Counted from the first letter of the stretch, positions 1 to 11,146 are shown. The stretch is DNA of 64,000 nucleotides from Salvelinus alpinus (GCF_045679555.1 NC_092087.1:88434966-88498965), one strand, 5' to 3'. Notes: generated from the sequence alone by a model not told the origin. Numbers and translations are program-made.

Positions 1-11
1 GGTTTGTTTCC
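1..11 (-). CDS. Gene A transmembrane exon, first 11 bases only
   Basis: The window opens with the complement of GGGAAACAAACC, preceded on the minus strand by TTTATTATAG. The same junction opens the transmembrane exon of gene C at 22694. The encoded residues begin G-K-Q-T in phase 1. The rest of the exon lies before base 1. Confidence 0.7.
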
Positions 12-3000
12 CTATAATAAAATATGGATGATATGAGTACATGGCATGTTCTTATAATATAAAATCTAACACATTATAGAATATCAACACAATGTTAATA
101 TTTTGGGATCTTATAATACTTGTGACATCATAAGCCAACACATAATTATAAACCAAAGTGTAATCAGTCAAAACAAAATGATTAAGATCAGCTTGAAACC
201 TGTCAATTTGTGTTGAAGTATTGAAGATGTAACTTTACCTGCTACAATGATCATCAGAGCTGTAGAGTTCATAGATCCTCTTCCATTCTGGGCCTCACAG
301 TAATATTCTCCTCTGTCCTCAGAGATGATGTTAGTGATGCTGTAACTCTGTCCTGATGCTTTTGGTGAGGTTACGTTCTTCTTGTACCAGGTGTATTTGT
401 CCACAGGTGGGTTGGCATCACTGCTGCAGGTCAGAGTCACTGAACTGCCCTCCACTATTTCACCAGAGGGACTGACTGACATTGAGGTGTTCTTTGGGCC
501 ATCTGGTGGACAATATGTAACAACAGTGTATTAAATAGTGTTTTTCTTGTTATTGAAATATTAATTTAAATGTGATCCTGTGATCAAAAGATGAGGTTAG
601 GTGTATTTACACTGAACGTCCACAGACACAGAAGAAGAGTTGAGACGTCCATATTTATTCTCAGCCTCACAGTAGTATTCTCCACTGTTCTCAGAGCTGA
701 TGTTAGTGATGCTGTAACTCTGTCCTGATGCTTTTGGTGAGGCTATGTTCTTCTTGTACCAGGTGTATTTGTCCACAGGTGGGTTGGCATCACTGCTGCA
801 GGTCAGAGTCACTGAACTGCCCTCCACTATTTCACCAGAGGGACTGACTGACACTGAGGTGTTCTGTGGAGCGTCTGGTAAAGGAGAATTCGTCAGAGGA
901 TTATTAAGGTGCAATTACAACCTCACATGACATATATCAAAATCTGTGAAGCCAGACTATCAAAAATAAGAATCCACTTACACAAAACATGAACAGGAAC
1001 ACATGTGACACTGAGCTGTACTTTACTCACATTTCACATCAATGTCGATTGACTCAGACGTCCCTGTTTTAATCCCATTCCAGGCCTCACAGTAGTACTC
1101 TCCAGTGTCAGATGACTTGATATGATTGAAGACAGGATGTGGTCCTGTGTTCACATAGGAGAACTGATAGTGACCTCCATTCTTCTTGTACCAGGTGTAT
1201 TTGTCCACAGGTGGGTTGGCATCACTGCTGCAGGTCAGAGTCACTGAACTGCCCTCCACTATTTCACCAGAGGGACTGACTGACACTGAGGTGTTCCTTG
1301 GACCATCTGGTGTTGAAGATGACAGAAAAAATAACAACTCATATAACATGTATGTAACGCTCGTCGTAATCCTCCTCGTCTGAGGAGGAGTAAGGATCGG
1401 ACCAAAGCGCAGCGTGGTTTGAATACATACTTTAATTATTTAAACGAAGACGAAAAACACTTGACAAAATACAAAACAATAAACGACGTGAACAAACGAA
1501 CGAAAACTGTACCGTGTGGTGAACAAACACAGACACGGCAACAATCACCCACAAACAAACAGTGAAAACAGTCAACCTCAATATGGTTCCCAATCAGAGA
1601 CAATGACAAACACCTGCCTCTGATTGAGAACCATATTAGGCCAAACAATAAACCCAACATAGAAATACATTACATAGAATGCCCACCCAGCTCACGTCCT
1701 GGCCAACTAAACAAGACTGAACAAAGGAAATAAGGTCAGGAACGTGACAATGTAAGACACCAAGAGGTGATGTAAATTAGTATTGATTAGTATATTACAC
1801 TGACATGTAGAACCATGTATTACAGAGATGATGTAAATTATTATAGATTAGTATATTACACTGACATGTAGAACCATATATTACAGAGATGATGTAAATT
1901 AGTATAGATTAGTATATTACACTGACATGTAGAACCATGTATTACAGAGATGATGTAAATTAGTATAGATTAGTATATTACACTGACACGTAGAACCATG
2001 TATTAGAGAGATGATGTAAATTAGTATAGATTAGTATATTACACTGACATGTAGAACCATGTATTACAGAGATGATGTAAATTAGTATAGATTAGTATAT
2101 TACACTGACATGTAGAACCATGTATTACAGAGATGATGTAAATTAGTATAGATTAGTATATTACAGAGATGATGTAAATTAGTCTAGAGTAGTATATTAC
2201 ACTGACATGTAGAACCATGTATTAGAGAGATGATGTAAATTAGTATAGATTAGTATATTATACTGACATGTAGAACCATGTATTACAGAGATGATGTAAG
2301 TTAGTATAGATTAGTATGTTACACTGACATGTAGAACCATGTATTACAGAGATGATGTAAATTAGTATAGATTAGTATATTATACTGACATGTAGAACCA
2401 TGTATTACAGAGATGGTGTAAATTAGTATAGATTAGTATATTACACTGACATGTAGAACCATGTATTACAGAGATGATGTAAATTAATATAGATTAGTAT
2501 ATTATACTGACATGTAGAACCATGTATTACAGAGATGATGTAAATTAGTATAGATTAGTATATTACACTGACATGTAGAACCATGTATTACAGAGATGAT
2601 GTAAATTAGTATAGATTAGTATATTACACTGACATGTAGAACCATGTATTACAGAGATGATGTAAATTAATATAGATTAGTATATTATACTGACATGTAG
2701 AACCATGTATTACAGAGATGATGTAAATTAGTATAGATTAGTATATTACACTGACATGTAGAACCATGTATTACAGAGATGATGTAAATTAATATAGATT
2801 AGTATATTACACTGACATGTAGAACCATGTATTACAGAGATGATGTAAATTAGTATAGATTAGTATATTACACTGACATGTAGAACCATGTATTACAGAG
2901 ATGATGTAAATTAGTATAGATTAGTATATTACACTGACATGTAGAACCATGTATTAGAGAGATGATATCAATGACTTTCACTGTAGATATATCAACACCC

Positions 3001-5675
3001 CATGTACTCACATCTGACAGTGAGAGTCTCTTCTGGAGAGAGGATTCTCTCTAAGCCTTTTACAGCACAGGAGTAGTTCCCTGCATCCTCACTGCTGACT
3101 GGGTCTAGGATCAGACTGTTATAACTGGTGACTGGGTCTAGGATCAGACTGTTATAACTGGTGACTGGGTTGGTTAGACGTTGTCTGTGCTTGTACCAGA
3201 TGTAGTTGGGGTTGAGACCGACTGTACATTTGGTTCTACATCTCAGTGTGACTCTCTCCCCCTCTGACACAGACGTAGGATCCATCTCCAACAGGATATC
3301 TAAGAGGAAACATCAGTCATATTTGACTCCAGACAGACTTGTCATGTGATTAGACTTGTCCTATTACAGTACTAACTGTAGGTGGACTATTACCTGTGAC
3401 AGTCAACATCACACCAGGAAGGCCAGAAAATCTCCCCTTATTTGTTGTTAGTAATCTGAATTTGTATTCAGCCGAGTCATTCTCTGTCAGGTGTGTTATT
3501 GTCATGGTGTGGTGGTTCTCTGTGTTTCTATGGTACTCCACACGACCTATATACTCTGGATATGAACTGAGATCTACAGGGTGTTTCTGTGTAAACCAGA
3601 AGGAACCTTGTTCTATATAACTAGTGGGATGAGTGTAAGAGCAGGGTATGTCCACTGTGGAGCCCTTCAAGACACAGATTCTCCTCTTGGTGTAAGTCAC
3701 CCTCCAGCAGTTGTGACCCTGAGCACCTGAAACATAGAGGCTCTCTGTTAATAGTTTTAACTTGTCATGTTTCTTTAGGTGCAAAGTAAAGAAGTTAACT
3801 GTTCATTTCAAGTCGTTTCAGTATAAATCATAACCATTTGAGCTGTTGGTATTGCTAGAGTGAAACACTGTGTTTGAATCAACACTTTTTTTCCCACTCA
3901 CACACTGCAGGAGAGCGGAGAACCTCATGACCTTTTACAGCACAGGAGAAGCTGTCTTCATAGTTACTGGAGACTGAGTCTTTGTACTTGGGGGAGATGC
4001 TCTCATCTAGATGTTGTCCGTTCTTGTACCAGATGTATGTGGGGTTACCAGTCAGAGTACAGGTGGTTTTACAGGTCAGTTTGTAGTAATATATCCTCTC
4101 CACCTTTAGATCTGAAGGGAGAGGATATGAAACAATAATGGAGGAAGTCTGTCAGCCACCACCATTTCACTGTTCTCATAGAACATGTAATAAATGACTT
4201 GTACTATACTATTTATTCAGTACCTGTGAGACTGAGAGGGAATCCATATGAGCCATATTTCCATTCTGAATACTGGTTTATTTTATATCTGAAGTAATAT
4301 GTTGCTATGTCTCTCTCTCTCAGGTCTGTGATTCTCAGGATGCAGTCCTTCTCTGTAGTTCCATGGTACTCCACACGACCTTCATAATTAGGGTCCCATC
4401 TCAGATCATAAGTCTTACCATTCAACTGTGTGTTATACCAGACCATCTCTGTGACTTGGGTCACACTGGGAATAGGACAGCGCAGGTCCACTGATGACCC
4501 CTTTAAGGCACAGACACTCATCACAGTATATTGCCTCAGAACACCTGAAACACAGTGTCACAGGACTCAACCATGAGAGAACTTCATTTGTGACGTCAAG
4601 ACTATAAAGAAACAGACATTACAATATTACATCAAAATGCATGTAAACATGTGTAGCTGTACTATACTATACTGTACTACTATACTGTAGGACCCATCTA
4701 CTCAAATGTACATTCCCTTATATCATTCTAGTATTCATTTCAATATACATCATGGAAGTAAAAAGCACTAGTGGCCAGGGTAGGGGTCAATCCCGTTTAA
4801 ATTCCAGTCAATTCAGTAAAACAAATTACAATTCCACATTTTCTAAATGTTCCTAATTGAAAAGCATTGAAAATAATTGGAATTGGAATTTCAGTCTACT
4901 TCCTGAATTGAGTGGAATTGAGATGGAATTGACCCCAACCCTGCTGGTGGTTGACAACATTCTTATTCTGCTACTGCTGCTGATGTGCAGAAGTGTGAAT
5001 GGAAACCAGAGATAAGCATCACTCAGTGAGGTGTGAAGTATAACTATTTAATGGTGGAGACACCTAACAGAACACACAATGTAACGGTCGTTTTCCTCCT
5101 CGTCTGAGGAGGAGCAAGGATCGGACCAAAATGCAGCGCATTGTGAAGATATAATCTCGTTTATTTAAACGAAGACGAAAAACACTTGAACAAACTACAA
5201 AATAACAAACGACGTGAACAGACCTGAACTTGAGAACAAAAACACATGAACGAACGAACAGGAAGGACAACACGAACGGAACGAAACAGTTCCGTGTGGT
5301 ACAAACACTGACACAGGAACAATCACCCACAAACAAACAGTGTGGACAGCCTACCTAAATATGGTTCTCAATCAGAGGAAACGTAAAACACCTGCCCCTG
5401 ATTAAGAACCATATCAGGCTAATACAACGAACCCAACATAGAAACACATAACATAGAATGCCCACCCCAACTCACGCCCTGACCATACTAAACAAATACA
5501 AAACAAGGGAAAACAGGTCAGGAACGTGACACACAAGCTTAACATTGCAATAGTTATGCTTTTAGAAATGTCTGTAGATTGATATACAGGGCAACTAAAA
5601 CATTATGAAAGAGACCATACCTGCTACAGACCAGAGAAAGACCACCAACACACTTCCTGCTGTTCTCAAGGCCAT
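1..5675 (-). CDS. Gene A: CD22/Siglec-like Ig receptor, 3' end outside window
   Basis: This gene is a multi-exon type I membrane receptor of the fish CD22/Siglec-like family. Exons, 5' to 3' on the minus strand, are 5675-5621 (signal peptide), 4544-4224 (V), 4111-3902 (C2), 3726-3394 (V), 3299-3012 (C2), 1306-1031, 874-611 and 502-239 (three Ig domains), and 11-1 (start of the transmembrane exon). They join in frame to 674 codons up to the window edge. Every internal border has AG/GT and phase 1. The V-C2 pairs carry the extra cysteines typical of the Siglec V-C2 disulfide. The cytoplasmic tail is not in the window, so inhibitory or activating status is unknown. The gene probably acts on the surface of B cells or other leukocytes; that role is inferred from the family. 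Confidence 0.85.
239..502 (-). CDS. Gene A Ig domain 3 (membrane-proximal)
   Basis: This 264-bp exon encodes one C2-type Ig domain. It has the B-strand VTLTCSS, the C-strand YTWYKKN and the F-strand [10 protein letters not shown], so the canonical Cys-Trp-Cys core is intact. It starts after CCACCAG and ends GTAGCAG|GTAAAG, both phase 1. The exon and its introns are nearly identical to 22911-23174 in gene C, which points to recent duplication or gene conversion. Confidence 0.85.
611..874 (-). CDS. Gene A Ig domain 2
   Basis: This 264-bp exon encodes an Ig domain with the same VTLTCSS, YTWYKKN and [10 protein letters not shown] landmarks and an N-glycosylation-like NSSS near its end. The donor is CAGT|GTAAAT; the T joins the next exon to make a tyrosine codon (V-Q-Y-G-P), a usual linker in this family. 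Phase is 1 at both ends. Confidence 0.85.
1031..1306 (-). CDS. Gene A Ig domain 1 of the membrane-proximal trio
   Basis: This 276-bp exon encodes an Ig domain. Its first half (strands A to C) is the same as in the other Ig exons, but its second half differs: [13 protein letters not shown], then the F-strand [10 protein letters not shown]. The acceptor is AACACCAG|ATGG and the donor AAAT|GTGAGT. It is 12 bases longer than its neighbours. Confidence 0.85.
1350..1750 (-). repeat. Interspersed repeat, copy 1 (about 0.4 kb)
   Basis: This intronic repeat opens with TGTAACG and a short palindrome (CCTCCTC...TGAGGAGG) and ends GGTCAGGAACGTGAC. A second copy in the same orientation lies at 5082-5533. 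I recognise it as a common non-coding salmonid repeat but cannot assign a family. No coding capacity is seen. Confidence 0.6.
1751..2970. repeat. 61-bp minisatellite, about 20 copies
   Basis: A tandem array with a 61-bp period fills the intron between the gene A C2 exon (3012) and Ig exon (1306). Each unit contains GATGTAAATTAGTATAGATT followed by ACACTGACATGTAGAACCAT. Copies differ by single bases, and one copy near 2160 is shortened. Confidence 0.95.
3012..3299 (-). CDS. Gene A C2 domain 2, with internal duplication
   Basis: This 288-bp exon encodes a C2-type domain with VTLRCRTKC (two cysteines), YIWYKH and the F-strand NYSCAVKG. The paired cysteines match the Siglec arrangement, in which one bonds inside the domain and one to the preceding V domain. 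A 33-bp block (3097-3129 and 3130-3162) is exactly duplicated in frame, adding 11 residues around [11 protein letters not shown] in the C' to E region. Acceptor CTCTTAG|AT, donor AGAT|GTGAGT. Confidence 0.8.
3394..3726 (-). CDS. Gene A V-set domain 2
   Basis: This 333-bp exon encodes a V-type domain. It has [14 protein letters not shown] (two B-region cysteines), FWFTQK at strand [19 protein letters not shown] over strands E and F, and a closing GVMLTVTG. There is no E-strand cysteine and no usual F-strand YxC cysteine. An arginine sits in the EYKFR motif, where Siglecs have their sialic-acid arginine. Phase is 1 at both ends. Confidence 0.85.
3902..4111 (-). CDS. Gene A C2 domain 1
   Basis: This 210-bp exon encodes the C2 domain that follows the N-terminal V domain. 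It carries [21 protein letters not shown] and the F-strand SFSCAVKG. The second cysteine of CKTTC is positioned to bond with the V domain, as in Siglecs. Acceptor CCCTTCAG|AT, donor GTGT|GTGAGT. Confidence 0.85.
4224..4544 (-). CDS. Gene A N-terminal V-set domain, Siglec-like
   Basis: This 321-bp exon encodes the membrane-distal V domain. It has [18 protein letters not shown] at strand C, a cysteine on strand E ([10 protein letters not shown]) and an arginine on strand F (TYYFRYK). Those last two features are the hallmark of Siglec V domains: a B-E intrasheet disulfide and the arginine that salt-bridges sialic acid. The other V exons in the window lack the E-strand cysteine. It is therefore the best candidate for a glycan-binding domain here. 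Confidence 0.85.
4783..4936. repeat. MITE-like repeat with inverted ends
   Basis: A 154-bp AT-rich block in the gene A signal-to-V intron begins GGGGTCAAT and ends ATTGACCCC, with further complementary AATTCCA/TGGAATT pairs inside. This looks like a short non-autonomous DNA element. No coding capacity is seen. Confidence 0.5.
5082..5533 (-). repeat. Interspersed repeat, copy 2 (about 0.45 kb)
   Basis: This is the second copy of the repeat at 1350-1750, starting TGTAACGGTCG with the same CCTCCTC...TGAGGAGG palindrome and ending GGTCAGGAACGTGAC. The flanking ACACA on both sides may be a target-site duplication. It lies in the signal-peptide intron of gene A; gene B lacks it at the matching place. 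Confidence 0.6.
5621..5675 (-). CDS. Gene A signal-peptide exon
   Basis: This 55-bp first coding exon starts at an ATG in the context CAACAATGGCC and encodes [19 protein letters not shown], a hydrophobic signal peptide. The donor is GTAGCAG|GTATGG, phase 1. The exon in gene B (35271-35325) has the same length and differs by one residue, which supports this start. Confidence 0.85.
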
Positions 5676-5721
5676 TGTTGCATCTCCCACCCTGCAGTCT
5701 TAGAAACATAAACAACAACTC

Positions 5722-6015
5722 ACTCTATAGCTGGTGAATAACTACATACAAACCATCAGGGGCAGCAGGTAGGGCTCTAGTCAAAGTAGTGCACTCTATA
5801 GCTGGTGAATAACTACATACAAACCATCAGGGGCAGCAGGTAGGGCTCTAGTCAAAAGTAGTGCACTCTATAGCAGGTGAATAACTACATACAAACCATC
5901 AGGGGCAGCAGGTAGGGCTTTAGTCAAAGTAGTGCACTCTATAGCTGGTGAATAATTACATACAAACCATCAGGGGCAGCAGGTAGGGCTCTAGTCAAAG
6001 TAGTGCACTCTATAG
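5722..6015. repeat. 71-bp tandem repeat, 4 copies
   Basis: Four near-identical units containing CTCTATAGCTGGTGAATAAC, ACAAACCATCAGGGGCAGCA and GTCAAAGTAGTGCA lie just upstream of the gene A first exon. The matching flank of gene B has only one partial unit. Confidence 0.9.
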
Positions 6016-6130
6016 GGAATATGGTGTCATTTGGGATGCAGATATAACAACACATCATCATCACAGCCTTGAGTGGATGGTGTGTAAATAACATCATAAT
6101 AGTTTGGTAATGGAGTGTGTCACTGGTATC

Positions 6131-6245
6131 AGCAGGTAGCCTAGTGATTAAGAACGTTGGCCCGGTACCTGAAAAATTACTGGTTCAAATCCCCAACCTG
6201 ACAAGGTGGAAAAATCTGCCAATATGAGCAAGGCAGTTACCACCA
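6131..6245 (+). repeat. tRNA-derived SINE fragment
   Basis: An A-box-like GTAGCCTAGTGATTAAGAAC and a B-box-like GGTTCAAATCC are spaced as in a tRNA and followed by GCAAGGCAGTTA, as in salmonid tRNA-type SINEs. It is degenerate and truncated at the 3' end, and is not a functional tRNA. Confidence 0.6.
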
Positions 6246-6692
6246 GCTTGAATGATAACTCCTGTCCCCAAGCTGTGAGGATAAACAGCAAGTCACACAT
6301 ACCTTTTATATCATCATTATATGATAGTGTCTGTATTCACAAAGTATCTCAGAGGAGGATCTAGGATTAGTTTTCCCATTTAGATCATAATTATATGGAC
6401 CAGGAGGACCTGATCCTAGATCAGCACTCCAAGTCTGAGACCCATGAGTACATGACTTGGCTAAAAACTAAAAAACATATTTCAAGATATCAAGAGTACT
6501 TACAGACTGAAGGGGAGAGGTCTTGTACAGTGAGTCAACTGACTGGTAGTGAGTGGAAACTGCTAGTAAGTGTCAGTTCTGTGGTTGATACATATTTATG
6601 TAGTCAGAACACAAGTAGCTGATGCATAACTGTCCTTTCCTTCCTCTTTAAGTCATTAACATGCATGAAGACCAGAACAGCACATCAGAATA

Positions 6693-7305
6693 GTGTTTAC
6701 TTTAGCCTACGATGTGGAATGTTTATAATATATTAGAATGTGTTTACTATAGCCTACGATGTGGAATGTTTATAATATATTAGAATGTGTTTACTATAGT
6801 CTACGATGTGGAATGTTTATAATATCTTAGAATGTGTTTACTATAGTCTACGATGTGGAATGTTTATAATATATTAGAATGTTTACTATAGTCTACGATG
6901 TGGAATGTTTATAATATCTTACAATGTGTTTACTATAGTCTACTATTTAGAATGTTTATAATATATTAGAAGGTGTTTACTATAGCCTACTATTTGTAAT
7001 GTTTATAATATATTAGAATGTGTTTACTATAGTCTACGATGTGGAGTGTTTATAATATATTAGAATGTGTTTACTATAGTCTACGATGTGGAATGTTTAT
7101 AATATCTTACAATGTGTTTACTATGGTCTACTATTTAGAATGTTTATAATATATTAGAAGGTGTTTACTATAGCCTACTATTTAGAATGTTTATAATATC
7201 TTATAATGTGTTTACTATAGTCTACTATTTAGAATGTTTATAATATCTTATAATGTGTTTACTATAGCCTACTATTTAGAATGTTTATAATATATTAGAA
7301 TGTGT
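6693..7305. repeat. 47-bp AT-rich minisatellite, about 13 copies
   Basis: Tandem units of about 47 bp contain GTGTTTACTATAGCCTAC and GAATGTTTATAATATATTAG. It lies upstream of gene A. A single remnant unit (near 36580) exists in the equivalent flank of gene B, so the expansion happened after the two flanks separated. Confidence 0.9.
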
Positions 7306-7367
7306 TGCCTTGCCCCTCTCAGTTCTACATGGAGCAGGTCAAAGTTCTATATATATATATATATTTA

Positions 7368-7845
7368 TTATTATTTATCTAAGACTTATTTTACCAGGTA
7401 AGTTGACTGAGAACACATTCTCATTTACAGCAACAACCTGGGGAATATTTAAAAGGGGGATGAATGAGTCAATTCAAATCTGGGGATGATTAGGTGGCAT
7501 GAGGGCCAGATTGTGAATTTTAGCAGTGGACACCAGGGTTAACACCCCCTACTCTTACAATAAGTGCCATGGGATTTTTAGTGACCACAAAGAGTCAGGA
7601 CACCCGTTTAACATCCCATCCAAAAGACAGCACCCTACACAGGGCAATGTCCCCAATCACTACCATGGGGTATTGGGATGTATATATTTTTAAACCAGAG
7701 GAAAGAGTGCCTCCTTCTGGCTCTCCAACACCACTTCCAGTAGCTTCTGGTCTCCCATCCAGGGACTGACCAGGTGAACACTGCTTAGCTTCAGAAGCAA
7801 GCCAGCAGTGGGATGCAGGGTGGTATGCTGCTAACAGTTGGCTGG
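7368..7845 (-). repeat. 5S rRNA-derived SINE (SINE3-like)
   Basis: Read on the minus strand, the head contains GAAGCTAAGCAGTGT, CCTGGTCAGT and CTTGGATGGGAGACC-like sequence (here CCTGGATGGGAGACCAG). These match the internal promoter region of 5S rRNA. The tail contains GAGAATGTGTTCTCAGTCAA and TTACCTGGTAAAATAA, the 3' end shared with LINE partners. This is the architecture of fish SINE3-type elements. It is degenerate but close to complete. Confidence 0.7.
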
Positions 7846-7970
7846 TTCCATGGACTTGTAAGTAAGCGATTCATGGTAAGATCTACACCTTCCATTAGAT
7901 GTTCCTTCTATTCTACAAACACATTCAATTTACACTCCTCATCAGCTGTGTCAAAGTGGTACTGAAGGTT

Positions 7971-8301
7971 CCAGTGTTCTAGACTAGAGCTCCACCTACT
8001 GGCATCTCAACATTACTGCAGTGTTCTAGACTAGAGTTCTCCCTACTGGCATCTCAACATTACTGCAGTGTTCTAGACTAGAGTTCTCCCTACTGGCATC
8101 TCAACATTACTGCAGTGTTCTAGACTAGAGTTCTCCCTACTGCATCTCAACATTACTCCAGTGTTCTAGACTAGAGTTCTCCCTACTGGCATCTCAACAT
8201 TACTGCAGTGTTCTAGACTAGAGCTCTCCCTACTGGCATCTCAACATTACTGCAGTGTTCTAGACTAGGGTTCTCCCTACTGGCATCTCAACATTACTGC
8301 A
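7971..8301. repeat. 47-bp tandem repeat, about 7 copies
   Basis: Units contain GTGTTCTAGACTAGAG, CTCCCTACTGGCATCTCAAC and ATTACTGCA. Two more units are present at 36748-36843 upstream of gene B, so this block belongs to the duplicated 5' flank of the receptor genes. Confidence 0.9.
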
Positions 8302-8569
8302 CCATCCTAATAATAATGTCCTCAATAATGTTGGACTAATAACAACATTACAAACTGACATTACATCAGATAGAATGGTGAAACACAACACTGGCTACTT
8401 GACAAAGTCACATTTAACCACACAAACACAAACACACGTTTGTAGTAGTACAAAATACCACTGTCATTCTGTTATACTGAATTCGTCCCAAATGACACCA
8501 TAATCCCTTTGACCAGAGCCCTATGGCCTGCAGCCCTGTCAATCACCGTTTGCACCGCTGTTCATCCAA

Positions 8570-9231
8570 CCAATCAGGGTGCTTGGATGCGCTGCAGGAC
8601 ACCGCCTCCCCTCACCTTTAGTTAGTGCACGGCATCGTCAGTCTTCAGAAGAAGTGTTGTGTTGCTGGCAGACTTTTGACATGCAGTTCCTTACTGAAGT
8701 GTGAGTCCAGCGAATATAACCACACAATAACATAAAACATCTTCAAATGGAAACAGCTGTGTCTGCATGTATGTGGTGGTGGTGACCATCAAGAGTCGAG
8801 TGACGGACCTCAACACCATGTTCTGACCAGACAGCACTATAGTGGGCAGAACCAAAACCAATCAGCATTAAGTACGTAGCGGGTCTCGTCATATCCAGCT
8901 AACTGCTCAGACGAGATCCAGCTGTTTATACATGTAAAACGGTCTGGATGACCTCTACTAATCCCTAGGTAGTGACTCAGGAATGTGTGAAGAACCACAG
9001 GGACGTCAGAGCAAAGGGTAGTTATTGTGACCACAACAAGGCCCTCCGGTTCACTTTGGGTTCTTATACAACAGGGTTTCTAGGAGGAAAGAGATACATG
9101 GAAATAGAATGAAAACTTCTCTCCAGCTGCTTCTTACCCGTTGTGCTTTTTGTCCCTTCCTGCCTCCCGTCCAGGATGAGAATATCATGCAGTCTATGCA
9201 TCTGTTCGACAAAGTCATATGGTGACACTTC
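8570..9231 (+). other. Possible small unrecognised gene (CCAAT box, first exon, terminal exon)
   Basis: A CCAAT box at 8570-8574 lies in a GC-richer, non-repeat stretch. At 8681 an ATG opens MQFLTE and runs straight into a consensus donor, GTGAGT, at 8701. At 9135-9174 a strong polypyrimidine tract ends in CAG, followed by an open stretch ENIMQSMHLFDKVIW and a TGA ending near 9225. I do not recognise the product, and no middle exon is convincing. The pieces may be unrelated. This is the only stretch between 5.7 and 16 kb that does not look like a known repeat. Confidence 0.2.
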
Positions 9232-9549
9232 CTGTGGGTGTGGCCTATCAGAAGGGACGCCCATATTTACCCCCACTGCCCCCGCCCCATGTTCTCTCCC
9301 AAAGTCAGACTCAAAGGGGCTGTCAGGGGGGTAAACGATACCTCTTCATTGGATCTCCACTCTCCCATCCACCCCTAACCCCTCTCTTCCTACCTGGGAA
9401 AGTTTGACACTAGTTAGGGGGTCAAGAAACATATGACATCACATTCTCACTAAACAATGATGTATTCTATTCTCTAACTACTAGTTGGACAAAATGGTGG
9501 ATATTCATCTAAGGACAAAGGCTTTAAATCAATAAATAATCTGAACTTG

Positions 9550-11146
9550 TTAAAACCTCTACGGACCCCCCCTCCCGGATCCGGGATCATCCTAATCAGA
9601 AAAGCTGACTAGCATAGCCTAGCCTAGCGCCACAGGGATATCATATAATATAATTTCATGAAATCACAAGTCCAATACAGCAAATGAAAGATAAACATCT
9701 TGTGAATCCAGCCAATATTTCCGATTTTTTTAAATGTTTTACAGCGAAAACACAACATATATTTATCTTAGCTCACCACAATAGGCCAAAACACAACGCC
9801 ATTTTTTCACCGTTGTAGTATCTGGGATCTACATCTGTTTATATTAGTTACTATGCTGTTACTAAGCAGTGATGTATTACGACAGTGTTACGTTACTACA
9901 CCTAATAGGAAATGCACATGCGCACTAGTGTGCCCGGGGAACTGTAGAGCACGAGAGGTTTTGACTAAATGAAAACTAACTGTACTCCCGTCTCCTGCCT
10001 GGTCATTTCTCCACAACACAAATATTACAACCGTAAAGATAGCTTTCACAAAACCCACAAATAGAGATAAAATTAATCACTAACCTTTGAACAACTTCAT
10101 CAGATGACAGTCTTATGACATCATGTTATACAATACATTTATGTTTGTTCGAAAATGTGCATATTTATAGCTACAAATCTGGGTTTTACAACGTAGCCAT
10201 CGTCACAAATAGCACCAAAATGTCCGGAGAAATTTTAGACAACAGAAGAACTCATCATAAACTTTGCTGAAAAATACATGTTGTACAGCAAAGATACACT
10301 GGTTCTTAATGCAACCGCTGTGTTAGATTTAAAAAAATAACTTTAGTACAAAGCACAGCATACAATAATCTGAGACAGCGCTCAGCCATTCTCCGCCATG
10401 TTGGAGTCCAAAGAGTCCACAAAAATACGAAATAACATCATAAATATTCCCTTACCTTTGATGAACTTTCATCAGAATGCAGTGCCAGGAGTCCTAGTTC
10501 CACAAAAAGTCGAATTAGCAACTTTGGCTAGCATAGTGGAGCGCACATGTCCATGAACGTTTGGCGCATGGAACGAAAAATTCCAAAAGTCATAATAAAA
10601 GTCGAATAAACTGGTCAAACTCAGTTGAAAATCCATCTTTAGGATGTTTTTCTTATATGTATCCAATAACGTCCCAGACGGAGCATTTCTTCGTGTCTAC
10701 CTAACGCATTGCAGAAAACGATATGGTGCTCCCAGGTGCGCAGCAAAATACTGCCAATATGGCTGACCTGTCACTCCAAAAGCTCTCATTCGGTCCCACA
10801 TCAGGCTAGACACCTCATTCAACGTTCTACTGCCTGTTGACATCTAGTGGAAGGCGTATGAAGTGCATACATATCCATAAATGAAAGGCAATTGAATAGG
10901 AGCAGCCCTTCACAGAGACCCATTTCAGAATTTTCACTTCCTGTTTGGAAGTTTGCCTGCCAAACGAGTTCTGTTTTACTCACAGATATAATTCAAACAG
11001 TTTTAGAAACATCAGAGTGTTTTCTATCCAATAGTAATAATAATATGCATATCATATGATCTAGAACAGAGTACGAGGCCGTTTAATTTGGGCACTATTT
11101 TTTCCCAAAGTGAAAATAGCGCCCCCTATTAAGAAGAAGTTTTTAA
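9550..11146. mobile_element. Non-autonomous repeat of 1.6 kb flanked by TTAA
   Basis: The block starts TTAAAACCTCTACGG and its other end, read in reverse, starts TTAAAAACTTCTTC, so the tips are weakly inverted and both carry TTAA. The interior has no long reading frame. I recognise the left end as a frequent salmonid repeat. The TTAA ends suggest a piggyBac-type mechanism, but this is inference. Confidence 0.5.

Noticed and set aside
745-1383. Plus-strand frames ([19 protein letters not shown]...) over Ig exons
   Set aside because: They are antisense shadows of the homogenised Ig exon core and repeat at each Ig exon.
6131-6245. tRNA gene
   Set aside because: A- and B-box-like sequences are present, but the cloverleaf is degenerate and continues into a SINE body; the same holds at 17130, 31831 and 37065.
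7720-7845. 5S rRNA gene
   Set aside because: Only part of the 5S sequence is recognisable, and it is fused to a SINE body and tail.
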